Positions 24,722-33,511 are shown, counted from the first letter of the stretch. The stretch: 41,913 bases of DNA from Azospirillum sp. (GCA_027483805.1 JAIXTS010000511.1:1-41913); one strand, 5' to 3'. Translations and numbers: made by a program. The notes: a model not told the origin generated them from the letters alone.

Positions 24722-27700
24722 TCAGAACTCGTACTTCACACCCAGCTGGATCTTCCAGACCGAGGCGCGGTTGCGCACGGTTTCGGAGGGTTCACGCAGG
24801 GCGCCCGTGAACACGTACTTGTTGTTCACGATGTTGGCGTTGATGGCATTCACCGCGTTGAAGAACGGGATTTCCTGATTGCGGCCCCAACGGTTGTTGA
24901 TGAGGTTGGTCAGGTTGGTGATGTCCATCGTCAGGATGGCCTTGTGGCCTTCGATCGGGGCCGGGATTTCCTGGGCCAGCTTGGCATCCAGCGAGTAGAT
25001 CCAGCTGCTTTCCAGGGCGCCGCGCGGCATGACCTGGCCACGATACTTGGACAGGCCGTTACGCTCGATATAGCTGTCCATCTGCGCCGGGGTGATCGAC
25101 GAAGCGGCCCAGTCGATCAGCGGATCGGTGGCGCCGGTCGGCACATACAGCGCCTGACGCGAGCGGGTGCTGCGGCAGGCCGGATCGCCGAACGGGTTCT
25201 GGGTGTTGGAGCAGCCGAACACATAGCTGTAAGGCTTGCCGGAACGCGCTTCGCCGAACAGGCTCAGCGAGGTCTTGTAGCCGTCGAAATATTCGACGCT
25301 GTAGGTCGTGCTGGCGTTGAATCGATGCTTCAGCTCATAGCTCGACGTGTCCAGCAGGTCGACATTCGGGTCGGTCGTCACGAACTGTTCGTAGTTCGAG
25401 CCGGCGACCGAGCTGGTGCCCTGGCTGGCGTCCTTCACATTCTGGTAGGCGTAGCCGCCCGCCAGATCGAAGGTGCCGTAATCGGTCTCCCAGTTCTTGG
25501 AGACGTACAGCGACAGGACCAGGCCATCACCCTTGGTGGTGTTGGTCAGCAGCAGATCCGAACCGGCCGCACGGGTCACGGTGGCACCGGCCGCATTCAC
25601 GGTGGTCTGCGCGCGCTGGCCATAGATCGGGCGGCCATCGGGGGCCGTGCCAACCTGCACCAGACGCAGATCCTTGTAGAAGTTGGCGTTCTTCACCGTG
25701 GTGTAGATCGCCTCGGCCGTGAACAGCCAGTCGTCGCCCAGATAGGGGATGTCAACCGACTGGTCGATGGCGATGGAGTACTTCCAGCTGGACGGCAGTT
25801 CGTAGTTCGGGTCGAGCGCATTGACGAAACCTTCGCCAATGCTGGCCAGACGCGCCGTGGCGGCAGCCGGAACCTGACCGGTGACACCGTTCAGCAGCAG
25901 CGCATCGGCGGCCGAGATAGTGCCGGTCGGACGCGACACGTCGATCGAACGCTGGGTGATACCGTCGTTGGAGTAGTTGTTGGACAGCCACACCACCGGG
26001 CCCATGCCGGTGAACAGACCGGCGCCACCGCGGACGGTCGTGTCCTCGAACGGCTTGTAGGTGATGCCCAGACGCGGCAGCCAGATATCCTTGCCGTCGA
26101 TGGTCTCCGTGTTGGAGATGCCATAGCGGGACAGGAAGTTGGCATTGGCGTTCGGCTTCTTGCCGTTTTCATACAGCTCGTAACGCAGACCGCCCTGGAC
26201 CTGCAAGTCCGGGGTCACATCCCAGGTGTCCTGCAGATAGAACGAGTGCTGCGTGTACTTCCAGTCAGCCGCCGCGTCGTTGGCATCGCCCGACGGGGCA
26301 TTGGCGTAGCGGAAGCGCGACGCATTGCGGGCTTCGAAATTCGCGATGGAGCTGAATTCCCAGTAGCCCAGGCTGCGCTGCAGGAACAGGTTGAAGTAGT
26401 CGTACTTGTCATACTCATAACCGCCGGTGATCTTGTGATCGCCCAGCAGGTAGGTACCCTTGAACTTGGCGCTGTCCGTCGTCGTCGTCAGGTAGTTGCT
26501 GTGCGACGAGATATCGGGACCGAACACGACCTGACCGCCACCCGGCGTCGTGACGCGCATTTCGCCAAAGCCCAGGCCGTTCAGCGGCAGACGCAGGCTT
26601 TCGACTTCCTTGCGGGCCAGCTTGACTTCGGTGGAGAAATCGGACGTCCAGTCGGAGAACAGCTGGAACGAATAGCTGTCCATGATCTGGGTGCGATCAT
26701 AGAAGTTCGACTGCAAGGACAGCGTGCGCGGGTTGGCGCTGGTGCTGGACGAGGCGTCGATGATGTTGTTGCCCTTGTTGCGCTGATAGGCGAACGAGGC
26801 GCGGTGGTCGTCGTTGATGTTCCAGTCCAGCTTGGCGAGGATCTTCTCATCCGCTTCCGGCAGGCTGCCATCGGCCAGACCCAGCGTGTCATAACCATAG
26901 ACGCGCTGCGCGATCTCGCGGACCTGGTTGACCTGGGCGGTGGTCACGCCGATGATCGGGTTGCCGAGGCCGCTATCCTGGGTGCCGAACACCACCGGGG
27001 CCTGGTTCTTGTACTTTTCATAGTTGGTGTAGAAGAACAGCTTGTCTTCGACCAGCGCACCCGACAGCGAGCCGCCCCAGGTGGTTTCCTTATAGGGGCT
27101 GATCAGGTTGCGGCGGTTGCCGGAACGCGTGCCCGACAGGCTTTCGTCACCATAGAAATAATAGAAGGAGCCGTGCGGATCGTTGCCGCCCGACTTGGTC
27201 ACCACGTTGATGGTGCCGCCCTGGAAGCCGGAATATTCCACATCATAGGGCGCGGTCAGAACCGACAGGCCTTCCACCGTCTCCAGCGACAGCGGCGAGC
27301 GCTGCGTGGGGTAGCCGCCATTGTTCAGGCCGAAATCGTCATTCTGCTTCACGCCATCGATGGTCAGGCTGTTGAAGCGGTTGTTGGCACCGGCGATCTG
27401 GATGGCGTTGGAATTGCCGGTGTCGATGAACACCTTCGGATCGTTGCGGACGATGTCCTTCAGATCACGGCTGATTGACGGGGCGTTGTTGACCTGGCTC
27501 TCGCCGAAATTGGTGCCGATGCCCACGGTCTTGGCCGCGATGCGCTGACCGGAGACCACGATCTCTTCCATCGGGGCGCCCAGCGCCAGATCCAGGGCAA
27601 ACGGCTCGCCCAGAGCGACGAAGATGCCTTCCAGCACCTGCGGCTCAGCGCCCGACGAGGTAATGGTCACGGTGTAGGGGCCGCCGACGCGCAGACCGCT

Positions 27701-27961
27701 GGCCTGGAAACGGCCCTGGTCATTGACGGTGGTGACCGAACGCGTACCCGACGGCGTATGGACGATCGTCACTTCGGCGCCGGCGGCAGGCGCGCCAGCG
27801 GCGGTGGTGATCTGACCCGTCATGGACGAGGTCGTCTGCTGCGCGACGGCCGGGATAGCCCAGGAAGACGCAACGGCGAGCGCCAGTGCGCCCGTACCCA
27901 GATTCAAAGCGGACAGCTGACGGCGGAGGATGGCCGCCGCCTTCTTATTCTCGATGGTCAT
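24722..27961 (-). CDS. Oar-like TonB-dependent receptor
   Basis: A 1079-residue outer-membrane receptor of the Oar/carboxypeptidase-regulatory type. A signal peptide ends near residue 40 (IPAVAQ). An N-terminal Ig-like carboxypeptidase-regulatory domain follows (TGQITTAAGAPAAGAEVTIV to about residue 120), then the plug with VFIDTGNSNAIQIAGANNRF and LTIDGVKQNDDFG, the end of plug at GFQGGTINVVTKSGGNDPHG, and a large barrel. The chain ends with Phe (VKYEF), as required for barrel insertion. These receptors import or bind larger ligands using TonB energy; the ligand is unknown. ATG 27961 was chosen; a TTG at 27976 is in frame but less likely. It is divergent from the cyclic-nucleotide phosphodiesterase, which hints at nucleotide-derived ligands (inference). 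Confidence 0.9.
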   Translation of the reverse strand: MTIENKKAAAILRRQLSALNLGTGALALAVASSWAIPAVAQQTTSSMTGQITTAAGAPAAGAEVTIVHTPSGTRSVTTVNDQGRFQASGLRVGGPYTVTITSSGAEPQVLEGIFVALGEPFALDLALGAPMEEIVVSGQRIAAKTVGIGTNFGESQVNNAPSISRDLKDIVRNDPKVFIDTGNSNAIQIAGANNRFNSLTIDGVKQNDDFGLNNGGYPTQRSPLSLETVEGLSVLTAPYDVEYSGFQGGTINVVTKSGGNDPHGSFYYFYGDESLSGTRSGNRRNLISPYKETTWGGSLSGALVEDKLFFYTNYEKYKNQAPVVFGTQDSGLGNPIIGVTTAQVNQVREIAQRVYGYDTLGLADGSLPEADEKILAKLDWNINDDHRASFAYQRNKGNNIIDASSSTSANPRTLSLQSNFYDRTQIMDSYSFQLFSDWTSDFSTEVKLARKEVESLRLPLNGLGFGEMRVTTPGGGQVVFGPDISSHSNYLTTTTDSAKFKGTYLLGDHKITGGYEYDKYDYFNLFLQRSLGYWEFSSIANFEARNASRFRYANAPSGDANDAAADWKYTQHSFYLQDTWDVTPDLQVQGGLRYELYENGKKPNANANFLSRYGISNTETIDGKDIWLPRLGITYKPFEDTTVRGGAGLFTGMGPVVWLSNNYSNDGITQRSIDVSRPTGTISAADALLLNGVTGQVPAAATARLASIGEGFVNALDPNYELPSSWKYSIAIDQSVDIPYLGDDWLFTAEAIYTTVKNANFYKDLRLVQVGTAPDGRPIYGQRAQTTVNAAGATVTRAAGSDLLLTNTTKGDGLVLSLYVSKNWETDYGTFDLAGGYAYQNVKDASQGTSSVAGSNYEQFVTTDPNVDLLDTSSYELKHRFNASTTYSVEYFDGYKTSLSLFGEARSGKPYSYVFGCSNTQNPFGDPACRSTRSRQALYVPTGATDPLIDWAASSITPAQMDSYIERNGLSKYRGQVMPRGALESSWIYSLDAKLAQEIPAPIEGHKAILTMDITNLTNLINNRWGRNQEIPFFNAVNAINANIVNNKYVFTGALREPSETVRNRASVWKIQLGVKYEF

Positions 27962-28243
27962 ACGAAGAGCCCCCAATAAGCCGGACCGGATTGCGCGGAC
28001 AACACCAGATGCCCGTGACGCTTAGGTAACGAATAAATTACAGTTCCATGACAGGCACCTCTGCAGCTATGCCTGCAGGGGCTTGAACGGCTATATCTCA
28101 ACCAGCGTATCATTACCGCCACAGTTTTGCGGCGCAGCATGCCGGTTTCAGGGGCCGAGACCCGCGTCCCCTGCATTTCTTGACCGTGTTTGCTGCGATG
28201 CACCTGCTGCCCGGCGGCAACAGAGCCCGATGGAGCGTGTTCC

Positions 28244-30217
28244 GTGATTCGTCTTTCCCATCCTGGCGCCCTGATGGCCGGCGCCCTGTTCCTGGCGCTG
28301 GCCGGTCCGGCATCGGCACAGGAGAAGGTCGATCTGCAGGTATTGGCCACGACCGACCTGCATATGTATTTGGAGGATTACGATTATTATGCCGACAAGC
28401 CCGATGCGGGTGTCGGTCTGGTCCGGGTTGCGCCGCTGATCCGGGCTGCCCGCGCGGCCAACCCCAATACCCTGCTGCTGGACAATGGCGACCTGATCCA
28501 GGGCACGCCCATGGGCGACTGGGTGGTGCGCGAGCGCGGCGTGGGCAAGGACAAGCCGGCCCATCCGGCCATGGCCACCATGAACCTTCTGGGCTATGAC
28601 GCGGCCGTTCTGGGCAATCACGAGTTCAATTTCGGCCTGGATGTGCTGCACAATATATATGCGGGGGCAAAGTTCCCCGTGCTGGCCGGCAATGTATTCA
28701 AGGTCGATGGCGACAAGGACCCGGCCAACGATCCGACCCTCTACCCGGCCTACATCATCCAGGAACGCACCCTGGTTGACGATAAGGGCGCCAAGCAGAA
28801 GGTGAAGATCGGCATCCTGGGCCTGCTGACGCCGCAGATCATGACCTGGGACAAGGACAAGCTGGAAGGGCGTGTCACCACGCGCGACATCATCGACATG
28901 GCCAATGTCTATGTACCGCGCATGAAGAAGGAAGGGGCAGATGTCGTCATCGTCCTCTCCCATTCGGGCCTGTCCTTCTTCCCGCGTGAAGGGGGGGAGG
29001 AAAACATCTCCAACGCCCTGACCGAGGTCGCGGGCGTCGATGCGGTCATCACCGGCCATAGCCACCGCGTTTTCCCCGGCAAGGATTATGAAGGCCTGCC
29101 CAAGGTCGACCTGACCAAGGGCACCGTCAATGGCAAGCCGCTGGTGATGTCAGGGTCCTATGGCAGCCATCTGGGCATCATTCAGCTGAAGCTGGAACGG
29201 AAGGGCAAGGCCTGGCAGGTGGTGGAGGGTACGGCCATGGCCAAGCCGATCCAGGAACGCCAGGATGGCCGCATGGTTGTGGCCGAGCCCGATGCCGAAA
29301 TGACGGCGGTGCTGGCGCCCAGCCACCAGGGCACGCTGGATTATGTCCGCCGCCCCGTGGGCAAGGTCACGGCCCGTATCCATTCCTACTTCTCCTATCT
29401 GGGGGACAGTGCCGGCGTGGAGCTGGTGGCGGAGGCGCAGCGCGCCTATGTGGCGCGGGCCCTGGCGGGCACAGAGAATGCCGGCCTGCCCATCCTGTCG
29501 GCTGCGGCCCCGTTCAAGTCGGGTGGGCGTCCCGGCGTGGCTTTCTATACCGACATCGCGGCCGGCAGTGTCGCCATACGCAATGTCGCCGACCTCTACC
29601 TTTACCCCAACCAACTGGCGGTGGTGAAGCTGACGGGGGCTCAGGTGCGCGACTGGCTGGAAATGTCGTCGCGCGCCTTGTCGGTCGTCGACCCGGCCAG
29701 GACGGAACCGCAGCCGCTGGTCAATGCCCGCGTGCCCGCCTATGCCTTCGACATCATTGACGGCGTGACCTACACGATCGATGTGACCCAGCCCGAACGG
29801 TTTGACCGCGACGGCAAGCTGGCCAATGACAAGGCGCACCGCATCAAGGACCTGATGTTTGAGGGCAAGCCCATCGACGACAAGCAGGTGTTCCTGGTGG
29901 TGACCAACAATTACCGCGCCAATGGCGGCGGCGCGGTCCCGGCCCTGGACGGATCCACGGTCGTCTATCAGTCGCCCGACACGGTGCAATCGGCCATCAT
30001 CGACTATATCCGCGCCAAGGGCGTGGTGGAGCCCTCGACCGATAACAGCTTCCGCATCGCGCCGCTGCCGGCCGGCGTCAATCTGTATATCGACAGCTCG
30101 CCGCTGGCCCAGGAGCTGTTGCCCGAGCAGCCGGCGCTGCGCTATGAGGGGCCGGCACCGGACGGTTTCGCCCGTTACCGCATCGATCCGGCCAAGATCG
30201 GCGGGGGTGCCAAGTGA
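28244..30217 (+). CDS. cpdB: Periplasmic 2',3'-cyclic-nucleotide 2'-phosphodiesterase/3'-nucleotidase
   Basis: A 657-residue periplasmic enzyme that opens 2',3'-cyclic nucleotides and removes the 3' phosphate, yielding nucleosides for uptake. A signal peptide (about 1-26, ending PASAQ) is followed by the calcineurin-like metallophosphoesterase domain: ATTDLHMYLEDYDYY (Asp38, His40), DNGDLIQGTP (Asp80), GNHEFNFG (Asn125, His126) and ITGHSHRVF. The C-terminal 5'-nucleotidase domain (about 350-600) contains NVADLYLYPNQLAVVKLTG and VVTNNYRANGGG, where the aromatic and Asn residues stack the base. GTG 28244 has GGAGC 7 bp upstream and starts the signal peptide, so it was preferred. The symbol follows the family pattern. 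It overlaps the next gene by 4 bp. Confidence 0.92.
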   Translation: MIRLSHPGALMAGALFLALAGPASAQEKVDLQVLATTDLHMYLEDYDYYADKPDAGVGLVRVAPLIRAARAANPNTLLLDNGDLIQGTPMGDWVVRERGVGKDKPAHPAMATMNLLGYDAAVLGNHEFNFGLDVLHNIYAGAKFPVLAGNVFKVDGDKDPANDPTLYPAYIIQERTLVDDKGAKQKVKIGILGLLTPQIMTWDKDKLEGRVTTRDIIDMANVYVPRMKKEGADVVIVLSHSGLSFFPREGGEENISNALTEVAGVDAVITGHSHRVFPGKDYEGLPKVDLTKGTVNGKPLVMSGSYGSHLGIIQLKLERKGKAWQVVEGTAMAKPIQERQDGRMVVAEPDAEMTAVLAPSHQGTLDYVRRPVGKVTARIHSYFSYLGDSAGVELVAEAQRAYVARALAGTENAGLPILSAAAPFKSGGRPGVAFYTDIAAGSVAIRNVADLYLYPNQLAVVKLTGAQVRDWLEMSSRALSVVDPARTEPQPLVNARVPAYAFDIIDGVTYTIDVTQPERFDRDGKLANDKAHRIKDLMFEGKPIDDKQVFLVVTNNYRANGGGAVPALDGSTVVYQSPDTVQSAIIDYIRAKGVVEPSTDNSFRIAPLPAGVNLYIDSSPLAQELLPEQPALRYEGPAPDGFARYRIDPAKIGGGAK

Positions 30218-30753
30218 CGGGGGCGTGCCCCCGGCTCTACCTGGCCGGACCCGACGTGTTCCTGCCCGATCCGCTGGCTGCGGCCGCATCAATGAAGGCG
30301 ATCTGCGAGGAACTGGGGCTGGAGGGCGTATTTCCCATGGATAACGCCCTGTCCCCGGCCGATGGCGAAGGCGGGGCGGCGTTTGCCGCCCGCATCCGTC
30401 AGGCCAACCTGGACCTGATCCGGGGGGCCGATGGCGTGATCGCCAATTGCATGCCCTTCCGGGGCCCGTCCGTCGATGACGGCACCGCCTATGAGATGGG
30501 ATATGCGGCGGCCCTGGGTAAACCGGTCTTCCCCTGGTCGGGCGATATCCGCCCGCTGCTGCAACGGACGCAGTCGCGTCAGTACCTGGCCCATGATGGC
30601 CGGGTCTGGCGCGATGCCGACCAGATGGAGGTGGAGGAGTTCGGCCTGCCGGTCAACCTGATGCTGGTCGATCCGGTGACAGGTCCGGTGCATCCCAGCT
30701 TCACCCAGGCCGCCCGCGCGGCCGCGGTCTGGTTCGCGAAGGCACCGGCCTGA
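30214..30753 (+). CDS. Nucleoside 2-deoxyribosyltransferase
   Basis: A 179-residue cytoplasmic enzyme that exchanges or hydrolyses the base of 2'-deoxynucleosides. The family motifs are visible: RLYLAGPDVF at the N-terminus (substrate loop), GADGVIANCMPFRGPSVDDG, and the catalytic Glu94 in DDGTAYEMGYAAALGKPV. The length is typical of the family. It starts with GTG within the cpdB stop (4-bp overlap), so translation is coupled. With the upstream phosphodiesterase this forms a compact salvage unit: extracellular or periplasmic nucleotides are dephosphorylated and the nucleosides are then processed inside. No nucleoside transporter is encoded adjacent. A strong hairpin follows the stop. Confidence 0.9.
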   Translation: MTGACPRLYLAGPDVFLPDPLAAAASMKAICEELGLEGVFPMDNALSPADGEGGAAFAARIRQANLDLIRGADGVIANCMPFRGPSVDDGTAYEMGYAAALGKPVFPWSGDIRPLLQRTQSRQYLAHDGRVWRDADQMEVEEFGLPVNLMLVDPVTGPVHPSFTQAARAAAVWFAKAPA

Positions 30754-30760
30754 ACAAAAA

Positions 30761-30796
30761 ACGCCGCCACGGCCCGTCCAGGGGGCCCGGCGGCGT
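30761..30796 (-). terminator. Bidirectional terminator between the NDT gene and the small gene
   Basis: ACGCCGCC (30761-30768) pairs with GGCGGCGT (30789-30796), with further GC pairing inside (GGCCC with GGGCC). On the minus strand the stem is followed by six T residues, a classical terminator for the small gene at 30822-31055. On the plus strand the T-rich tail is weaker, but it can also end the cpdB-NDT transcript. Confidence 0.85.
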
Positions 30797-30821
30797 CCTT
30801 GTCCTGCTGCATGTGGCGGGA

Positions 30822-31055
30822 TCAGGCGGCGTGCTGACTGTGTCCCAGACGGCGGAAGCGTGTGGCGTCCAGCACCACTTCCAGCGCCAGCGACAGGCGG
30901 TCGCTGTTCCGGCCTTCCACCAGGAATTCCACATGGGTGGGACGGGCGGTGTGCTGATGCACGGCATGCACCAGCAACCGGCGCCGCGGCATCTTCAGCT
31001 CTTCCAACCATTCCCCGGCCTTGGGGGGCTCTGCCACACGCCTGGACAATACCAT
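30822..31055 (-). CDS. Small conserved protein of unknown function, paralogue A
   Basis: A 77-residue soluble protein I do not recognise. AGGAGA lies 7 bp before ATG 31055, an excellent ribosome site, and a strong terminator follows, so it looks like a real, independently transcribed gene. It shares a clear pattern with the 69-residue protein at 34888-35097: GEW-x-EEL near the start, a P-x-RR basic patch, AVH, then VE-x3-G, RLSL, and RFRR near the end. There is no signal peptide or membrane segment. The basic residues and Trp could suit nucleic-acid or protein contact, but I assign no function. It flanks one side of the DedA / siderophore reductase / PadR / MgtC group, and its paralogue flanks the other. 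Confidence 0.75.
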   Translation of the reverse strand: MVLSRRVAEPPKAGEWLEELKMPRRRLLVHAVHQHTARPTHVEFLVEGRNSDRLSLALEVVLDATRFRRLGHSQHAA

Positions 31056-31379
31056 CGCCACTCTCCTGCACGATGCGCCGCCGTTTCCATCCGGAACGAC
31101 GCCGAAACCGGTCACCACCGTCCGCGGCCGCCGGAGCCCAGACGGGTTGGCGCCATTGAACGGGATAACGGGTGGATAGCCTTATCCACGCCCCTATGAT
31201 AGCGGAAATTTCTCCCTAAGGAATAGACCATCCGGATTAGGTCGAGGGGCGAAGCATGCCGCAACATGTGTCGAAAGGGCAGGAACATCCCTTCCACCTT
31301 TGTCATGGCGGGGACCCGCGCGATGCGCTACAGGGTTGCCGGTCCCGTTGGCCCGGGGCGATGACCGGATAAATGAAAC
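31056..31379. other. Divergent intergenic region before DedA gene
   Basis: This 324-bp gap lies between the small gene (minus) and dedA (plus). It contains one palindrome (31172-31189) and otherwise no convincing gene, RNA or terminator. Short open frames on both strands here lack start signals and coding bias. Both promoters should lie in this stretch. Confidence 0.5.
31172..31189. promoter_or_regulatory. Palindrome GTGGATA-GCCT-TATCCAC
   Basis: A perfect 7-bp inverted repeat around 4 bases lies about 120 bp upstream of the small gene and 190 bp upstream of dedA. Position in a divergent gap fits a regulator site; no cognate regulator is adjacent. Confidence 0.4.
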
Positions 31380-31988
31380 ATGTTCGACAATCTTCTGAAC
31401 CTGGTGGATCAGCTGGGCTATTGGGGCCTGCTGCTGTTGATGTTCCTGGAAAATGTTTTTCCACCCATCCCCTCCGAGCTGATCATGCCGCTGGGCGGGT
31501 TCCTGGCGGCACAGGGCAAGATGGACCCGATCCTGGTGGTTCTGGTCGGTACGGCGGGATCGGTGCTGGGTGCCTTTCCCTGGTACTATATCGGCCGGAT
31601 TTTCGGGCATGACCGCGTGATCGCCCTCTCGGAGCGATTCGGCTTTATCATGACGATGGATCCGCCGGACGTGGAGATGGCCTTCACCTGGTTCGAACGG
31701 CATGGGCGCAAGGCGGTCCTGCTGGGCCGCCTGATCCCCGCCATCCGCACGCTGATCTCCGTGCCTGCCGGCATGGCAAGGATGAGCATGCCGGTCTTCC
31801 TGGTGCTGACCACGCTGGGATCGCTGGTCTGGACCAGCGTGCTGACGGCGGCGGGATATCTGCTGGAAAGCCATTATGACCAGGTGGAGACCTGGGTGGA
31901 CCCGGTCTCCAAGGTCGTGGTCTATGGCTGCATCGCCCTTTATCTGGGCCGTATGGGCTGGCGTCTGGCGCGGGGCAAGCGGGGCTGA
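31380..31988 (+). CDS. DedA-family membrane protein
   Basis: A 202-residue inner-membrane protein of the DedA (SNARE-associated/VTT) family, whose members act in phospholipid (undecaprenyl-phosphate or phosphatidylethanolamine) flipping and membrane homeostasis. The signature regions are visible: the re-entrant loop motif ENVFPPIPSELIMPLGG near residues 24-40, GTAGSVLGAFPWYYIGRI, and the second loop with FERHGRKAVLLGRLIPAIR followed by TLISVPAGMARM, including the conserved Arg residues. About four hydrophobic spans accompany the two re-entrant loops. The start is ATG 31380. It stands alone between the divergent small gene and the convergent siderophore-interacting protein gene. Confidence 0.9.
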   Translation: MFDNLLNLVDQLGYWGLLLLMFLENVFPPIPSELIMPLGGFLAAQGKMDPILVVLVGTAGSVLGAFPWYYIGRIFGHDRVIALSERFGFIMTMDPPDVEMAFTWFERHGRKAVLLGRLIPAIRTLISVPAGMARMSMPVFLVLTTLGSLVWTSVLTAAGYLLESHYDQVETWVDPVSKVVVYGCIALYLGRMGWRLARGKRG

Positions 31989-32034
31989 TCCATGGCCGGC
32001 GGCACGCCGGCCCCGCACTTAAGGCGGATTGATA

Positions 32035-32817
32035 TCACGCCCCGCCCGCGTCCTTCTGCCAGTAGCCCGATGCCTTTAGGCGCTGCGCATCGATGCCGTG
32101 GCGGGTGGACAGCAGTTCGCGGATCACCCGCACCTCTTCCGCTTCCGCCGCCACCCAGGCGAAAATGTCCGTCTGCGTGAAGCAAAGCCGGGCCACCGCG
32201 TCGGCCAGCGCGTGGCCGCCATGGGTGGGGTTACGGAACAGCCAATGCACCGTCGCATCGGCCCGGGTGTGCAGCTGCAGCTTCTCCGCCGGGCTGTCCA
32301 CCGCGACCAGCACCATGGCGCGCGCGCCCGGCGGCAATTCTTCCAACCGGCGGCCAATGGCGGGCAGGGCGGTTTCATCCCCGATCAGCAGGTGCAGCGC
32401 ATAATCCACGGGCCAGATTGTGGACCCGCGTGGCCCCCCCAGCACCAGGATGTCCCCCACCATGGCGCGACAGGCCCAGGCCGTGGCCGGCCCGGCGCTG
32501 CCATCATCAACCCCATGCAGGGCGAAATCCAGGGTCAGGGTGCCGGCCGCCACATCAAAGGCGCGCGGGGTATAGTCCCGGGCGATGGCCTTGGCCTCGC
32601 CGCCCGGCAGGGTGATCACCCCCGTTTCGGGATCGGGGAAAAACAGCTTCACATGATCATCGAAGCCCAGCGACTGAAATCCCTCCATGTCGCCCGCCAG
32701 CGTAATGCGCCGCATATGCGGCGACAGGTCGTCGATGGTCTTGACGGTCAGGTCGCGACGGCGGGTTTCAAAACGGACCCGGCGCGGCTCGCGCACCGGC
32801 AGAATGGTGTCGGGCAT
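32035..32817 (-). CDS. yqjH: Siderophore-interacting ferric reductase (YqjH-like)
   Basis: A 260-residue flavoprotein of the siderophore-interacting family. It uses NADPH and FAD to reduce ferric-siderophore complexes so that iron is released in the cytoplasm. The FAD-binding motif RDYTPR lies near residue 80, preceded by the barrel strand MRRITLAGDMEGF and followed by LDFALHG and GDILVLGGPRG. The NADPH-binding half has LLIGDETALPAIGRRLEELP and AWVAAEAEEVRVIRELL, with the C-terminal ASGYW motif typical of the family. It is expressed directly downstream of a PadR regulator; the stop of that gene overlaps the GTG at 32823. ATG 32817 was preferred because AAAGG sits 8 bp upstream. The pairing matches E. 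coli yqjH and yqjI. Confidence 0.9.
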   Translation of the reverse strand: MPDTILPVREPRRVRFETRRRDLTVKTIDDLSPHMRRITLAGDMEGFQSLGFDDHVKLFFPDPETGVITLPGGEAKAIARDYTPRAFDVAAGTLTLDFALHGVDDGSAGPATAWACRAMVGDILVLGGPRGSTIWPVDYALHLLIGDETALPAIGRRLEELPPGARAMVLVAVDSPAEKLQLHTRADATVHWLFRNPTHGGHALADAVARLCFTQTDIFAWVAAEAEEVRVIRELLSTRHGIDAQRLKASGYWQKDAGGA

Positions 32818-32819
32818 GC

Positions 32820-33416
32820 TCACAGCCTTTCGATCTTGCGGGCCAGTTCGTCGATCCAGTCGACGATGGTTTCCGTCTCGGTTTTGGACAAAGGGCGCAG
32901 GCCGCGGGTGCGCAGCGACGTCTTCAGATTGTGCATGGCGCGGAACAGGGCGGCATATTCATGGATACCGCCGCGCTCCTGCTCCGCTCCGGCCCCATCC
33001 ATCACGGCCAGCAGGCGCGCTACCTCCGCCGCCTGTTCGGCCAGGAATGCCGTGCCGGCGGGCGTGATGCGCGCCAGCTTGCGGCCATCATCGGCCGCTG
33101 CGATCACGATCAGGCCGCCATCCTCCAGCCAGCTTAGCGCCGGATAGACCACGCCGGGGGAGGGGACGTAGCGGCCCTGCGACCGCTCCTCAATCTCCTT
33201 GATCAGCTCATAACCATGGCGGGGCCTGTCCTCCAGCAGTTTCAGCAGCACCAGACGCAGGCCGCCATGGCCGAAGCCGCGCCCGTGGCGCCCGCCGCGT
33301 CCCGGATGGCCATGCCGTCCCTGTCCACCGAAGCCGCGCAGATCCTCATCATCCTCGTCCCCGAAACCAAGGCCCTTGCCCCGGCCGAAGCCGCCGTGAC
33401 CAAAAAAGCCGCGCAT
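32820..33416 (-). CDS. yqjI: PadR-family metal-responsive regulator (YqjI-like)
   Basis: A 198-residue PadR regulator with an unusual N-terminal extension. Residues 1-50 are Gly/His-rich (His at 7, 35, 37, 44 and 50) with an acidic patch at 20-25, followed by the winged helix: LRLVLLKLLEDRPRHGYELI, KEIEERSQGRYVPSPGVVYP and ALSWLEDGGLI, then a C-terminal helical dimerisation segment. E. coli YqjI has a comparable His-rich extension, represses yqjH and responds to nickel and iron (established knowledge). The extension, the pairing with a YqjH-like reductase and the palindromic operator upstream strongly suggest the same logic here; the metal is inferred. ATG 33416 has GGGAGA at good spacing; the frame upstream lacks PadR character. 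Confidence 0.9.
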   Translation of the reverse strand: MRGFFGHGGFGRGKGLGFGDEDDEDLRGFGGQGRHGHPGRGGRHGRGFGHGGLRLVLLKLLEDRPRHGYELIKEIEERSQGRYVPSPGVVYPALSWLEDGGLIVIAAADDGRKLARITPAGTAFLAEQAAEVARLLAVMDGAGAEQERGGIHEYAALFRAMHNLKTSLRTRGLRPLSKTETETIVDWIDELARKIERL

Positions 33417-33443
33417 GGCGTATCTCCCTGTCCGATCGTAACT

Positions 33444-33511
33444 AGATATATCTGATATTGACCCGCACCAGCGAAAAGTCGATAGGGTTTCGATGCATAT
33501 CAGATATATCT
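33444..33511. promoter_or_regulatory. Probable PadR operator pair, AGATATATCT repeats
   Basis: AGATATATCTGATAT (33444-33458) and ATATCAGATATATCT (33497-33511) are perfect 15-bp inverted copies, 38 bp apart, and each contains the self-palindrome AGATATATCT. The identity extends as TAAC-T/C-AGATATATC. The pair sits between the PadR gene and the divergent MgtC-type gene, in AT-rich DNA that contrasts with the surroundings. PadR proteins bind such short palindromes and often regulate themselves, so control of both divergent units is plausible. Confidence 0.8.

Noticed and set aside
24944-27478. 844-residue plus-strand open frame
   Set aside because: Antisense to the TonB receptor gene; no recognisable domain and no ribosome site.
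31112-31306. 64-residue minus-strand open frame in the gap before dedA
   Set aside because: No ribosome site, no similarity to known proteins and atypical composition; the gap is better explained as a divergent promoter region.
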